Below, one piece after another: positions 35,044-43,911 of a DNA stretch of 64,000 nt (its first letter is position 1; each line of letters opens with the position of its first letter). Origin of the DNA: Spirosoma sp. KCTC 42546 (lineage in GTDB: Bacteria; Bacteroidota; Bacteroidia; Cytophagales; Spirosomataceae); assembly GCF_006965485.1 (NCBI RefSeq), contig NZ_CP041360.1, positions 2,914,001 through 2,978,000 of the forward strand. The letters run 5' to 3'. The notes under the pieces are model-generated. The model was not told where the DNA came from and made no database searches. It saw only the letters and a list, made by a program, of their open reading frames with translations. The position numbers and the translations under genes are program-made.

Positions 35044-35994
35044 TTACTGCACACTCGCCCGGCGAAGGCGGTCGTTCATGGCCCAGCCTAGCCCTTCGTT
35101 GGGTAAGGGCTCAGCATAAATAACGTCGATGGGTAACGCGTCCAGGGCACGCAGATGAGCAAAGAGATTTTTGGCTGCTTCGTTGAGGTCTCCAGTGGGG
35201 GAGAGGATACGCTGATTTTCAGGGAGAAAGCCGCCAAAGGCTTCGCGAAAAACCAATGCCCCGGCCCGTTCGCTGGGTTGTGGAGTTTCGCCGGGTGATA
35301 CGAGAATAAGCGGTTTTCGGGGAGCATAGTGGCTGCTCAACATGCCCGGAGCCTTCGGATTTGAGGTCGAATGCGTTTGCACGGAAACGGAGCCAATTAT
35401 TTTCTCAATCTGATCCAAAGCCATTCCCCCAAGTCGAAAAACAGTGGCTTTGTTGTTTTCAAAGCCAACAATCGTCGATTCAATACCGACGCCTGCCGGG
35501 CCACCATCCAGAATGTAGGGAATCTGATCGCCCAGTTGATCGGCAACATGGTGCGCCGTGGTTGGACTGATATACCCAAATGGATTGGCACTCGGAGCCG
35601 CCAGTGGGAAATCGAGCGAACGTAGCAGAGCCAGCGTAAGGGGGTGATTCGGGATACGAACCGCAACGTTGGGTAAACCTGCTGTAACCAGGTCAGGAAT
35701 CAGGTCGCGCTTAGGGAGGAGCAGTGTCAGTGGACCGGGCCAGTACGCTTCTGCCAGTTTACGGGCTGGCTCAGGAATGTTAGTTACGAACTGATCGAGT
35801 TTATCGAGTGAGTCCGTGTGTATAATCAGCGGATCGAAAGAGGGCCGGTTTTTTACCCGAAAAATTGTTAGAACAGCATCTGGATTGAATGCATTACCTG
35901 CTAGTCCATAAACGGTTTCGGTAGGTATCCCCACCACATTTCCCGCTTCTAAAAATGCCTTTGCTGCCCGTGTATCCGTACCAATCTGTGCCAT
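35044..35994 (-). CDS. L-threonylcarbamoyladenylate synthase (Sua5/YwlC)
   Basis: 316 residues when started at ATG 35992-35994 (MAQIGTDTRAAKAFLEAG). The frame upstream is open for 82 more codons but reads through a purine/pyrimidine repeat, so I reject it. The YrdC domain shows GIPTETVYGLAGNAFNP and PLAAPSANPFGYISPT. The C-terminal Sua5 domain follows the linker KAPGMLSSHYAPRKPL. It makes the first intermediate of the universal tRNA t6A37 modification. A -7 box is at 36007-36014, giving a leader of only a few bases. Confidence 0.93.
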   Translation of the reverse strand: MAQIGTDTRAAKAFLEAGNVVGIPTETVYGLAGNAFNPDAVLTIFRVKNRPSFDPLIIHTDSLDKLDQFVTNIPEPARKLAEAYWPGPLTLLLPKRDLIPDLVTAGLPNVAVRIPNHPLTLALLRSLDFPLAAPSANPFGYISPTTAHHVADQLGDQIPYILDGGPAGVGIESTIVGFENNKATVFRLGGMALDQIEKIIGSVSVQTHSTSNPKAPGMLSSHYAPRKPLILVSPGETPQPSERAGALVFREAFGGFLPENQRILSPTGDLNEAAKNLFAHLRALDALPIDVIYAEPLPNEGLGWAMNDRLRRASVQ

Positions 35995-36006
35995 GACTTC
36001 GTGGCG

Positions 36007-36014
36007 CAAAGATA
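36007..36014 (-). promoter_or_regulatory. Promoter -7 box of the Sua5 gene
   Basis: On the minus strand TATCTTTG, with transcription expected to start only about 5 bases before the ATG. Same placement beside an inverted repeat as at 29238-29245. Confidence 0.55.
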
Positions 36015-36028
36015 GGGGAAAAGGGGAT

Positions 36029-36117
36029 AAAAGGAGGAGAGGACGAAAGGAAGGAAGGGATTCATGCGTCAGCAACCCTTCCTCCCTTTCGTCCCCCTCC
36101 TCCTTTCTCCTTTTTTT
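36029..36117. repeat. Purine/pyrimidine inverted repeat, second copy type
   Basis: The left arm contains AGGACGAAAGGAAGGAAGGG and the right arm CCCTTCCTCCCTTTCGTCC; about 27 of 30 positions pair, and the right arm ends in TTTTTTT. It separates slyD from the Sua5 gene. On the plus strand it could act as a terminator. Confidence 0.65.
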
Positions 36118-36583
36118 AATGATGCCCTCCGGGGCCGTGGACGTGGCCATGAGCCAGCTCGTCGGCGGTGGCATCCCGAACGTCCAGCACTTCAACATCG
36201 AAATACAGATTCTGATCAGCCAGCGGATGGTTGGCGTCAACGGTTACTGTATCGGGTCCAACCTCGGTTATGGTAACAACCTGACCTTCGTTGGTTTCAA
36301 ATTGCATTCCTACTTCAAGCTCCTGTCCGCCAAATGCCCGGCGAGGTACAGCTTCTACCAGTTGCGGATCGCGCTTACCGTATCCTTTTTCCGGTGTTAC
36401 ATCTAACTGGAGATGATCACCTTTTACGCGGCCTTCCAGCCCTTCTTCCATACCCGGAATAAGGTTGTTAGCCCCATGCAGATAATATAACGGATCGCTA
36501 CCCTGGCTGGAATCCAGCACGTTACCACTGCTATCCCGCAGGGTATAATGGATGGCGGCTACTTTGTTTTTTGTAATATTCAT
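36116..36583 (-). CDS. slyD: FKBP-type peptidyl-prolyl isomerase, SlyD-like
   Basis: A 155-residue isomerase and chaperone. The FKBP domain shows VAAIHYTLRDSSGNVLDSS and LHGANNLIPGMEEGLEG. The insert-in-flap region follows with VTPEKGYGKRDPQLVEAVPR, and the domain closes with NHPLADQNLYFDVEVLDVR. The tail is His-rich (HGHVHGPGGHH), as in SlyD proteins that bind nickel. It folds proteins in the cytosol; a link to a nickel enzyme is not visible here. Confidence 0.93.
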   Translation of the reverse strand: MNITKNKVAAIHYTLRDSSGNVLDSSQGSDPLYYLHGANNLIPGMEEGLEGRVKGDHLQLDVTPEKGYGKRDPQLVEAVPRRAFGGQELEVGMQFETNEGQVVTITEVGPDTVTVDANHPLADQNLYFDVEVLDVRDATADELAHGHVHGPGGHH

Positions 36584-36792
36584 ACCGGTTTTCTTTTGCG
36601 CTGTGTCGATCCCTTACCGATATCCAGCGAAGTTGCAATGGTTCTTGAGTTTTAGATTTAATTCATAAGGTCTCTTAGCCCTGATAAGTTTGATTAATTA
36701 ATGTTTTTTTTTCAATCGTTGTCCGATTTAAGCATTGTCGTTCGTCTAAGTGACGAAAACAAATTAATAACCAGTATAACCAATCAACTACA

Positions 36793-37155
36793 ATGGACAA
36801 ATTTATGCTTGTATTCCATTCGCCTTATTCTCAGGAAACCGCCTTCGCCGAAATGTCGCCTGATGCCATGCAGGCCGAGATTCAAAAATGGAACAACTGG
36901 ATAGGAGGAATAGCAGCTCAGGGCAAACTGATCGGTACAGATGCACTGGCGCCTGTTGGCAAACAAATGACCAGGGGCGGGCAGGTTATTACGGATGGCC
37001 CATTTACCGAAGGGAAAGAAATTGTAGGGGGATACCTGATTTTAACCGCGGCTTCCTTAGATGAAGCTGTTGAGCTGGCTCATGGATGCCCTATGTTCGA
37101 GACCGATGGGACTGTAGAAGTTCGGCCAATCATTAACTTCGAGAACTTCGAGTAA
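36793..37155 (+). CDS. YciI/DGPF-domain protein
   Basis: A 120-residue protein of the YCII-related fold. The name-giving DGPF motif is present in VITDGPFTEGKEIVGGYLIL. The family is known to lie next to ECF42-type sigma factors, and one is encoded 0.5 kb downstream here (37672). Biochemical function is not established. Confidence 0.88.
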   Translation: MDKFMLVFHSPYSQETAFAEMSPDAMQAEIQKWNNWIGGIAAQGKLIGTDALAPVGKQMTRGGQVITDGPFTEGKEIVGGYLILTAASLDEAVELAHGCPMFETDGTVEVRPIINFENFE

Positions 37156-37162
37156 GGCCTGG

Positions 37163-37192
37163 GTCCCCTCTTTTTTTTAAAAAAGGGGGGAC
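37163..37192. terminator. Hairpin terminator after the YciI gene
   Basis: GTCCCC-TCTTTTTT pairs with AAAAAAGGGGGGAC, followed by no long T-run beyond the stem. The T-rich stem makes it work on either strand. Confidence 0.5.
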
Positions 37193-37242
37193 TCTCAGTA
37201 CATCTAAAACGTAAACTTGTATCGTTCCTGACGCAAATTTTT

Positions 37243-37650
37243 ATGGATATTTCAACCCTTAACTGGCCAGCTATTTTAGTGGCTACACTGGCTAATTTTT
37301 TAATTGGTGGCCTATGGTATTCTGCCTTTTTATTTGGTAAACCCTGGATGGCTGAAAATAAGTTTTCTGAACACGAACTGAGGCAGAGTAACATGCTGAA
37401 ATTGTTTAGTCTAACGTTCCTTTTTTCATTGGTGATGGCTTTCAATCTGGCCATGTTTTTAAATGACAGTAAGACCACAACAAGTTGGGGGGCAATGGCT
37501 GGTTTTTTAGCGGGCTTTGGCTGGGTAACCATGTCTTTATTTGTTATTGGGCAGTTTGAACGGAAAACCACTCGATATATGCTCATTCATGGTGGATACG
37601 TAACAGTTAGTTTTGTGGTTATGGGGTTAATTTTGGGAGCCTGGCGCTAA
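37243..37650 (+). CDS. DUF1761 membrane protein
   Basis: A 135-residue protein with four hydrophobic helices. The start LNWPAILVATLANFLIGGLW with WYSAFLFGKPWM is the DUF1761 signature. Function unknown. It sits between the YciI and ECF42 sigma genes and ends 21 bases before the sigma gene, suggesting co-transcription. Confidence 0.85.
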   Translation: MDISTLNWPAILVATLANFLIGGLWYSAFLFGKPWMAENKFSEHELRQSNMLKLFSLTFLFSLVMAFNLAMFLNDSKTTTSWGAMAGFLAGFGWVTMSLFVIGQFERKTTRYMLIHGGYVTVSFVVMGLILGAWR

Positions 37651-37671
37651 ACTATGAGCTGAGAGACCCTA

Positions 37672-38946
37672 ATGCCTGATATCCCTTCTTCATTAACTGA
37701 CTCCAACCAACTAGTTGCCCATCTGTTTCGGCATGAAGCAGGACGAATAGCCTCCGTGTTAACCTGTATGCTTGGTTTTGACCGGCTCGATCTGGCTGAG
37801 GATATTGTGCAGGATACCATGGTAAAAGCCTTGCAAAGCTGGCGCTTTCAGGGAATTCCTGATAATCCCAGCGCCTGGCTCTACCGGGTGGCAAAAAACA
37901 ACGCATTAGATGTAGTTCGGCGTGAAACCCGATTGCGGCAGATTAGTCCGGAAGTCGAGTACCTGCACCAACAGGAAGCCACCGAAATAATGGGCAACGT
38001 TTATTTCTTCGACGACGAAATTACCGATAGCCAGTTACGGATGCTGTTTGCCATATGTCATCCAGCTATTGGCATTGAGTCACAAATGGCTATGTGCCTG
38101 AAAATTCTTTGTGGGCTGAGTGTTCGGGAGATTGCCGGGGCATTTTTGACCACCGACGAAACCATCGCAAAACGCATCTACCGCGCGAAAGAGAAAATTC
38201 GGCAGGAGGAGATCCGGCTCGAAGTGCCAATGGGGCAACAACTGGCACCCCGCCTGGACTCGATTCTGAAAAGCATCTATCTCCTATTCAATGAAGGCTA
38301 CAATTCATCGCATCCCGACCAGTTGATTCGCCAGGATATGTGCCAGGAAGCCATGCGATTAGGCCTGTTGCTCACCCAAACGCCACAGACCCAGCAACCC
38401 GCCGTTGATGCCTTGCTGGCACTGATGTGTTTTCAATCTGCCAGGTTCAATGCCCGTACTGATGATGCGGGTGGCATTATCTTACTGGCCGATCAGGATC
38501 GAAGCCGCTGGAACCAGGATTTAATTCGGCGCGGTCATTTGTATCTGAATCGTTCGGCCGAAGGGCCAGCGCCAGGTGAGTATCATCTTGAAGCCGGTAT
38601 TGCCATGCAACATTGTATCGCTTCGTCCTATGAAACAACTGATTGGCCCACAATACTGCTCTATTATGATATGCTGATGATGCGAAAACCGTCGCCCGTT
38701 GTTGCGCTGCATCGTGCGGTAGGAGTCGCAAACGTGAAGGGGCCGGTAATGGCTATTGATGAGGTAGTGACACTATCGGGCCTGGACTCCATGCATCATT
38801 ACCACGCTATTCTGGGAGATTTATACGAGCAGAATGGACAGCCGGAACCAGCCCGGACTCATTACCAGCGGGCTATTCAGCTAACGACATCCATAGCTGA
38901 AAAGGCACTGATCGAACGAAAACTAAGCCGACTGCAAGCGGACTAG
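37672..38946 (+). CDS. ECF42-like RNA polymerase sigma factor with C-terminal TPR-like extension
   Basis: A 424-residue sigma factor, much longer than a normal ECF protein. Region 2 is FRHEAGRIASVLTCMLGFDR and LAEDIVQDTMVKALQSW. Region 4 is LSVREIAGAFLTTDETIAKR. The long C-terminal part (about 190-424, with LLFNEGYN and ALHRAVGVANVKGP) is the extension typical of ECF42. Family members lack a classical anti-sigma factor and lie next to DGPF (YciI) proteins, as here. Target genes are not known. Confidence 0.9.
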   Translation: MPDIPSSLTDSNQLVAHLFRHEAGRIASVLTCMLGFDRLDLAEDIVQDTMVKALQSWRFQGIPDNPSAWLYRVAKNNALDVVRRETRLRQISPEVEYLHQQEATEIMGNVYFFDDEITDSQLRMLFAICHPAIGIESQMAMCLKILCGLSVREIAGAFLTTDETIAKRIYRAKEKIRQEEIRLEVPMGQQLAPRLDSILKSIYLLFNEGYNSSHPDQLIRQDMCQEAMRLGLLLTQTPQTQQPAVDALLALMCFQSARFNARTDDAGGIILLADQDRSRWNQDLIRRGHLYLNRSAEGPAPGEYHLEAGIAMQHCIASSYETTDWPTILLYYDMLMMRKPSPVVALHRAVGVANVKGPVMAIDEVVTLSGLDSMHHYHAILGDLYEQNGQPEPARTHYQRAIQLTTSIAEKALIERKLSRLQAD

Positions 38947-39044
38947 TTCACTTGTATTTTAAATAAGCATTTGATCGTCAGAGACAACAGGGGGCATAGA
39001 ATCAAAAAAAAACTATCTGATTACAGCACTAGAGCAGACTTATG

Positions 39045-39464
39045 TCAAGCTGAATAAGTGGTTCGTATATGACTTGTAGACCGGTCAATCAGCTCTTTAA
39101 GGACATCCAGATCAATGTCTTCGAGTTTTTTAACGTATACGCAGCCTTTCCCGGTTTTGTGTTTCCCCAGTTTTTCCAGTAACTCTTCTCTTTCCGTAAA
39201 ATAGGCCGAAAGATAAAATGTAAGTGCATCCTTTCTAGGCGAAAAGCCTATGAGTGGCGCATCCCCTTCGTGTCCACTGGCATAGATATAATGGTAACTC
39301 CCAAAACCAACGATACTGGGCCCCCACATTTTTGGGTCAAGTCCCGTTTGCAGTTTTATGAGGTCAATAACGCTAAAACTGTCTTTCCGTTTCCCTTCAT
39401 CGGCAATCGAATTGACAAAGTCAGTTACGCTGTTTTCTGTTTCGGTCGTTTTATTTTTTGCCAT
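39045..39464 (-). CDS. DUF1801 domain protein
   Basis: A 139-residue protein with MWGPSIVGFGSYHYIYASGH and FYLSAYF, the pattern of DUF1801 proteins that are read as ligand-binding, YdhG-like folds. It lies 18 bases after the end of the two-domain DUF1801 gene on the same strand, so the two probably form an operon. Function unknown. Confidence 0.85.
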   Translation of the reverse strand: MAKNKTTETENSVTDFVNSIADEGKRKDSFSVIDLIKLQTGLDPKMWGPSIVGFGSYHYIYASGHEGDAPLIGFSPRKDALTFYLSAYFTEREELLEKLGKHKTGKGCVYVKKLEDIDLDVLKELIDRSTSHIRTTYSA

Positions 39465-39482
39465 CGTCCAGTAGTTGTTGAT

Positions 39483-40280
39483 TTACCGTTCCACAAGTTT
39501 CAGCCACTCCTTTATGACATGTTGCAATTGGGTTTCTTTTGAACGAATGTCATCCATGTCCTTAAAAATGACTGTTCGTCTACCGTCTTTATAATCTCCT
39601 TCAAGAAACCCGGTTGAGTCGTTTACGTTGGCTCCACTGGGAAAAACCAGCATCACTCGTCCTTTGTGCAGGTTGAACACCACCAGTTCCCGTTTATATT
39701 CTTTGGGGTCAAATGGCTTCATGTCCCCTGTATAATAATAGCTTGGGTTATTCCATTTAATCCGTTCGCCAATTTCGGGGTCGGTGCTTAGAATGACTTG
39801 CCTAAGTGCTTCAACAAGCAGGCCAATTTCAGGATCAAGTTGTTGAATATGCTCGGTTACCTGTTCCTGGTCGGAGCGTTTTTTGGGTTTTGCTGAGCTT
39901 TTCTGTATGGCTTTACGTGCTGCCCGTTCCAGATTTTCTGTCACCCTGAACCTGGTAATTTTGGCAATAAGGTCAAGAGGGAGCGGTTTATCGATTGGAA
40001 ATTGAATTGACCCTTTGGCTCCTTTATAACCAGCGAGTTCACTCTTGAAGGCTTCGATGCCTGTTGGTGCCGGATAGAATCCGATATGCTGTTTAAAGGC
40101 GGCAAAATGAACCAGATTACCATTTAAGGTTAACGTCGGCATGCCATAGTTAATGGTTTCTTCTGCGTCAGGAGCTGCCTGGTTCAGGGTTGACCGCAGT
40201 TGGTTCAATAGGTCTTGCGTGTGGGTTGGAAAGCTTGCGATATACGCATCAATATCGGTCATATTGGTTGTCATAGTCAC
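39483..40280 (-). CDS. Protein with two DUF1801 domains
   Basis: A 265-residue protein in two halves. The first (about 8-120) has EETINYGMPTLTLNGNLVHF and GFYPAP. The second (about 145-265) has GERIKWNNPSYYYTGDMKPF and VVFNLHKGRVMLVFPSG. A charged, Lys-rich linker (KSSAKPKKRSDQEQ) joins them. The first half resembles YdhG-type DUF1801 and the second a later-diverged copy. Paired with the DUF1801 gene that follows. Function unknown. Confidence 0.82.
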   Translation of the reverse strand: MTMTTNMTDIDAYIASFPTHTQDLLNQLRSTLNQAAPDAEETINYGMPTLTLNGNLVHFAAFKQHIGFYPAPTGIEAFKSELAGYKGAKGSIQFPIDKPLPLDLIAKITRFRVTENLERAARKAIQKSSAKPKKRSDQEQVTEHIQQLDPEIGLLVEALRQVILSTDPEIGERIKWNNPSYYYTGDMKPFDPKEYKRELVVFNLHKGRVMLVFPSGANVNDSTGFLEGDYKDGRRTVIFKDMDDIRSKETQLQHVIKEWLKLVER

Positions 40281-40404
40281 TATGCTTTTGACGTAGTAAA
40301 AGGTAGTTTTTTGCCGATCTCTACCCAGATTCTATTCCCTTGCCTAGCCTTTTTACATTTCCGGGCTGTAGGGATCAACCGAAAGACTCACAAATGAAAA
40401 TCCT

Positions 40405-40412
40405 TATCTTTG
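40405..40412 (+). promoter_or_regulatory. Promoter -7 box of the 41-aa peptide gene
   Basis: TATCTTTG matches TAnnTTTG and ends only 4 bases before the ATG, so transcription should begin at or next to the start codon (leaderless or nearly so). Confidence 0.5.
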
Positions 40413-40416
40413 CTAT

Positions 40417-40542
40417 ATGAATGAGCGGTTCAAATTTTGGCTCAAGCGAGTTGGCTGGCTGGGTTTTCTCTTCTTTCTTGTCAAAGGCCTTCTCTGGCTA
40501 TTGATTCCATATCTGATTGCAAAAGGTTTTTTTTCTAAGTAA
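40417..40542 (+). CDS. Small membrane peptide (41 aa)
   Basis: ATG AAT GAG begins a peptide with a charged start (MNERFKFWLKRVG) and one long hydrophobic helix (WLGFLFFLVKGLLWLLIPYL), ending KGFFSK. The composition is that of a single-pass inner-membrane peptide. A -7 box sits directly before it. No family is recognised with confidence. The 160 bases after it, up to the next gene, show nothing I can name. Confidence 0.55.
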   Translation: MNERFKFWLKRVGWLGFLFFLVKGLLWLLIPYLIAKGFFSK

Positions 40543-40701
40543 ACAGTCCTGTGGCTTACCAAATAGCCTGATCACCTTGTGCCACAAGACCACTCAATAA
40601 TAGAAAGTGGACTGTTTATAGGCCTATTCCAGAAGTGTGAGTATATTCATTGCAAGTTTTTGAGGATGGCTTATTGAATCCAAAAAGCAGGTACGGGTAT
40701 T

Positions 40702-43101
40702 ATGCAAGTCGCGAGTGGAGGAATGGTTCGAGGAGGTAGAACAGGTCTGTTGCTGATCATTGCCTGGCTGTTGTCGGTAGGCGCTCAGGCAGACCACATT
40801 ATCGGGGGCGACATGAGTATGCGTGCCGTTGGCACAAAGCCTGGTTTATTTCGAATCCAGCTAAATCAGTATTTAGATGAAAATAAAACGGTTTCCGGGA
40901 ATCGGGATGCCTTTGTGATCTTACGGATTTACCGGAAGCAGAACCCTGTCTTGATTGAACGACTTACCCTTTACATTAAAGAAACTCTACCGCTCACGTT
41001 CAATAATGTTGCCTGTGCCAGCCTTCGGCAATTAAGCTTTACGCAAGCCCGTTATTACGATAACCATCAGTTCGATCCCAATTTATATACCGATCCAGGT
41101 GGCTACTACATCGTTTGGGAGCGGTGTTGCCGAAACGATGCCCTCACGAATGTGAACACGGCTGCTGTGGATGGGGTAGCCATGACTTTTTATCTGGAGT
41201 TTCCGCCCATGTTGAAAAAGGGCATAAACGTTACTAATTCTGCCCCTGAATTCCGAGTGCCTAATGGGGATTATATCTGTATCAATAAACCCTTCACCTT
41301 CGATGCAGGAGCAACTGACGCAGATGGAGATCAACTGCGCTACTCGCTTGTAACACCCCTGAATGGATATACAACCAGGTTAGCGCCTGGTTATACGGAT
41401 GAAACGCCCAGAAATAGTTACCCAACCATTAATTGGGGGCCAGGGTACAGCTTAGCCAATATTATTCCGGGAAGTCCACCCCTAAGTATTGATCAAAATA
41501 CGGGGAAGTTAAGTGTTAAGGCCTCTGCCCAGGGACTCTATTTATTTACGGTGCAATGTGAGGAGTTCAGGAATGGTGAGCGTATTGGCGTTGTACGACG
41601 GGATTTTCAACTACCTGTTGTGGATTGCTCAAAAAATACGCCCCCTCCAGCCGTTGTGATGACCAGTGGAAAAGTAGCGACCGATCTTTCCTGGTGCGGT
41701 AGTCAGCCGTTGGTGCTATCTGTCGAGAAAAATTCAGACTGGGCCTATCAGTGGCAGAAAGACGGTACAAGTCTCCGCGGTTCTACCAGCGATACCCTAC
41801 AGGTACGAACACCAGGGGTTTATTCCGTCGTAAAAAGCCAGGCGAAAGCGTGCGCGAATGACACCACCTCGCAGGCAGTTAAGGTTACGTTTACAACTGC
41901 TCCTTCGGTCAAGGTATCGTTAACAACGCCAAAGCCTTACTGTGCAGGGGATACACTTGTGCTAAAGGCCGATGGGCAACCAGGTTATAAATACCGATGG
42001 CAGTATAATGGGAAAGATGTTGCGGGCCAGCAGGCGACGCTACAGATATATCAGGCTGGCAATTACGGCGTATTTGCCAGAATCGCTGATATGGGTTGTG
42101 AAGGAAAAGATAGTGTAAAGGTTACCATTGAGCCACGCCCTACGGCTCAGATCAAGCCGTCGTCGTTGACGTTTTGCACTGATGGCACCATTCAACTTAT
42201 GGCTGGGAATACGACTGGTTATCAGTACCAGTGGCAACAAAATGGCAATAAACTTACCGATACAACAAGTCAGCTCGTGGTAAAACAGGCTGGAAACTAT
42301 CAGGTTACGGTTAGCGCACCAACCGGTTGTACCGCTACATCGCTTCCTGTTACACTCACCCAGTATGCCCGTCCAGTCATTCAATTTGATTCTATAGCAT
42401 CCGTTTGCCTTGACAGTAACGCTACCGTTGCCTTGACGGGCCAACCTACTGGCGGAACCTATACAGGGCAGGGCGTTCAGGGGAGCCGCTTCGATCCAAT
42501 GAAAGCAGGTGTTGGGCGTCATGAGCTGACCTATACCATTACATCAGACAAAGGATGCCTGGCCGAGCAGAATCGTTGGGTTGAGGTGTTGCCTAGTGTT
42601 AATTTAACCGGTCAGACTACGTATATTTTAGCAAAAGGGCAGAGTGTTCAACTCCTGACCCGATCTGACCAGCCCATCAGTCGATACCAGTGGAGTCCAG
42701 CTACCTATTTAAGCCAGCCGGATGTAAGTAGCCCAATTGCCATCCCATCTGAAACGACCTTGTATGAGGTGACGGCCATGAGCGAGGCTGGTTGTACGGA
42801 TAAATTGTCCATTCTGGTTGACGTAGCCACATTACTTTATTTCCCATCAGCCTTCTCGCCTAATGCGGATGGGCAGAATGATGTATGGGTGATTCCAAAC
42901 ATCAGCTCGTTTCCACAAAGTGAAGTCTCCATCTACAATCGCTGGGGACAACTGATTTTCTTCTCACGCGGATATACCCAGCCCTGGGATGGTACTTACC
43001 AGCAGGAACCCGTTCAGGCGGGGGTCTATACCTACCAAATCCGTACGGGAACCGGCCCGCTAGATACCACGTATCGGGGGCAGTTAACCGTTATTCATTA
43101 G
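40702..43101 (+). CDS. T9SS type B secreted adhesin-like protein with Ig-like domains
   Basis: A 799-residue protein. A hydrophobic segment LLLIIAWLLSVGAQA acts as signal peptide. Residues about 30-320 form an N-terminal region typical of gliding-associated surface proteins (ADHIIGGDMSMRAVG, CCRNDALTNV). Several Ig-like repeats follow, each with a Y-x-W-Q core (YQWQKDG, YRWQYNG, YQWQQNG). The C-terminal 90 residues (FSPNADGQNDVW, YNRWGQLIF, GVYTYQI) are the CHU_C / type B sorting domain of the type IX secretion system. It should be moved to the cell surface or secreted. The ligand is unknown. A strong terminator follows. Confidence 0.92.
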   Translation: MQVASGGMVRGGRTGLLLIIAWLLSVGAQADHIIGGDMSMRAVGTKPGLFRIQLNQYLDENKTVSGNRDAFVILRIYRKQNPVLIERLTLYIKETLPLTFNNVACASLRQLSFTQARYYDNHQFDPNLYTDPGGYYIVWERCCRNDALTNVNTAAVDGVAMTFYLEFPPMLKKGINVTNSAPEFRVPNGDYICINKPFTFDAGATDADGDQLRYSLVTPLNGYTTRLAPGYTDETPRNSYPTINWGPGYSLANIIPGSPPLSIDQNTGKLSVKASAQGLYLFTVQCEEFRNGERIGVVRRDFQLPVVDCSKNTPPPAVVMTSGKVATDLSWCGSQPLVLSVEKNSDWAYQWQKDGTSLRGSTSDTLQVRTPGVYSVVKSQAKACANDTTSQAVKVTFTTAPSVKVSLTTPKPYCAGDTLVLKADGQPGYKYRWQYNGKDVAGQQATLQIYQAGNYGVFARIADMGCEGKDSVKVTIEPRPTAQIKPSSLTFCTDGTIQLMAGNTTGYQYQWQQNGNKLTDTTSQLVVKQAGNYQVTVSAPTGCTATSLPVTLTQYARPVIQFDSIASVCLDSNATVALTGQPTGGTYTGQGVQGSRFDPMKAGVGRHELTYTITSDKGCLAEQNRWVEVLPSVNLTGQTTYILAKGQSVQLLTRSDQPISRYQWSPATYLSQPDVSSPIAIPSETTLYEVTAMSEAGCTDKLSILVDVATLLYFPSAFSPNADGQNDVWVIPNISSFPQSEVSIYNRWGQLIFFSRGYTQPWDGTYQQEPVQAGVYTYQIRTGTGPLDTTYRGQLTVIH

Positions 43102-43115
43102 TTGACTAGTTAAGT

Positions 43116-43177
43116 AAGGCTTGCGGTTTCATAGGCCATATCCTGGAGATATGGCCTATGAAACCGCAAGCCTTTTT
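43116..43177. terminator. Perfect 27-bp palindrome and T-run after the T9SS gene
   Basis: Arms 43116-43142 and 43148-43174 pair perfectly around the 5-base loop CTGGA, and the right arm runs into TTTTT. The stem is much longer than a terminator needs. Confidence 0.85.
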
Positions 43178-43317
43178 GTCCCTTTCGCTCAAATTCTAAG
43201 CCTTTGGGCAATTTACAAGTGCTAGCCTACCGTTTACTCAATAAATCGGAGCGGGTTGCTTCGGGCTTGTCGGTGCGATGAGTCGTAGGTTTCATTTTCT
43301 AACTATACTCAATTAAC

Positions 43318-43911
43318 ATGAACAGGAAACTCTTTTTGAGCTGGGCAATGGCATCTATGCTACTCCCCGGCCTATTTGCGTCTGTTAGTGCGCAAACTCA
43401 GAATTCGGCAGGACAAACCGCTACCACTACCTCAGATGCCAGCTCTATGCCCAAAGTAAGTCATACGACAACGGGTAAAGACCTGGCTATCAGTGCGGCC
43501 AAATCTGCCAATCACACGGTCTTATTCAGAGCTCTGCGCGCATCTGGCCTAACGGAACAAGCTGGTGGCAAAGGCCCTTATACGGTGTTTGCGCCCACAA
43601 ATGAAGCATTTGATAAACTTCCCGCTGGAACAATGGACGATTTATTGAAGCCAGAAGCGAAAGCAAAATTGATGAAACTGCTGGCCTATCACGTTGTGAA
43701 GGGTAAATACACTGCCGACCAGCTTCAGGACGGACAGAAACTAAAAACGGTGACGGGCGGAACACTAACCGTTGGTAAACAGGGCGATTCGCTGACTATT
43801 ACGGACGGAGCGGGCAACACCGCAACCGTTGATCAGTCGGATGCCGAAGCAACCAATGGGATGGTGTATTCGATTGATTCGGTGCTGATGCCAACAGCAG
43901 GCGGGAAATAA
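43318..43911 (+). CDS. Fasciclin (FAS1) domain protein
   Basis: A 197-residue exported protein. The signal peptide ends near FASVSAQ. A Ser/Thr-rich spacer follows, then one FAS1 domain (about 58-195) with TVFAPTNEAFDKLPAGTM and YHVVKGKYTADQL. FAS1 proteins are adhesion or surface-stability factors. It stands alone between two terminator-flanked genes. Confidence 0.92.
   Translation: MNRKLFLSWAMASMLLPGLFASVSAQTQNSAGQTATTTSDASSMPKVSHTTTGKDLAISAAKSANHTVLFRALRASGLTEQAGGKGPYTVFAPTNEAFDKLPAGTMDDLLKPEAKAKLMKLLAYHVVKGKYTADQLQDGQKLKTVTGGTLTVGKQGDSLTITDGAGNTATVDQSDAEATNGMVYSIDSVLMPTAGGK

Noticed and set aside
35995..36240. Longer N-terminal part of the Sua5 frame
   Set aside because: It reads through a purine/pyrimidine inverted repeat and upstream of the -7 box at 36007-36014; the conserved family start is at 35994.
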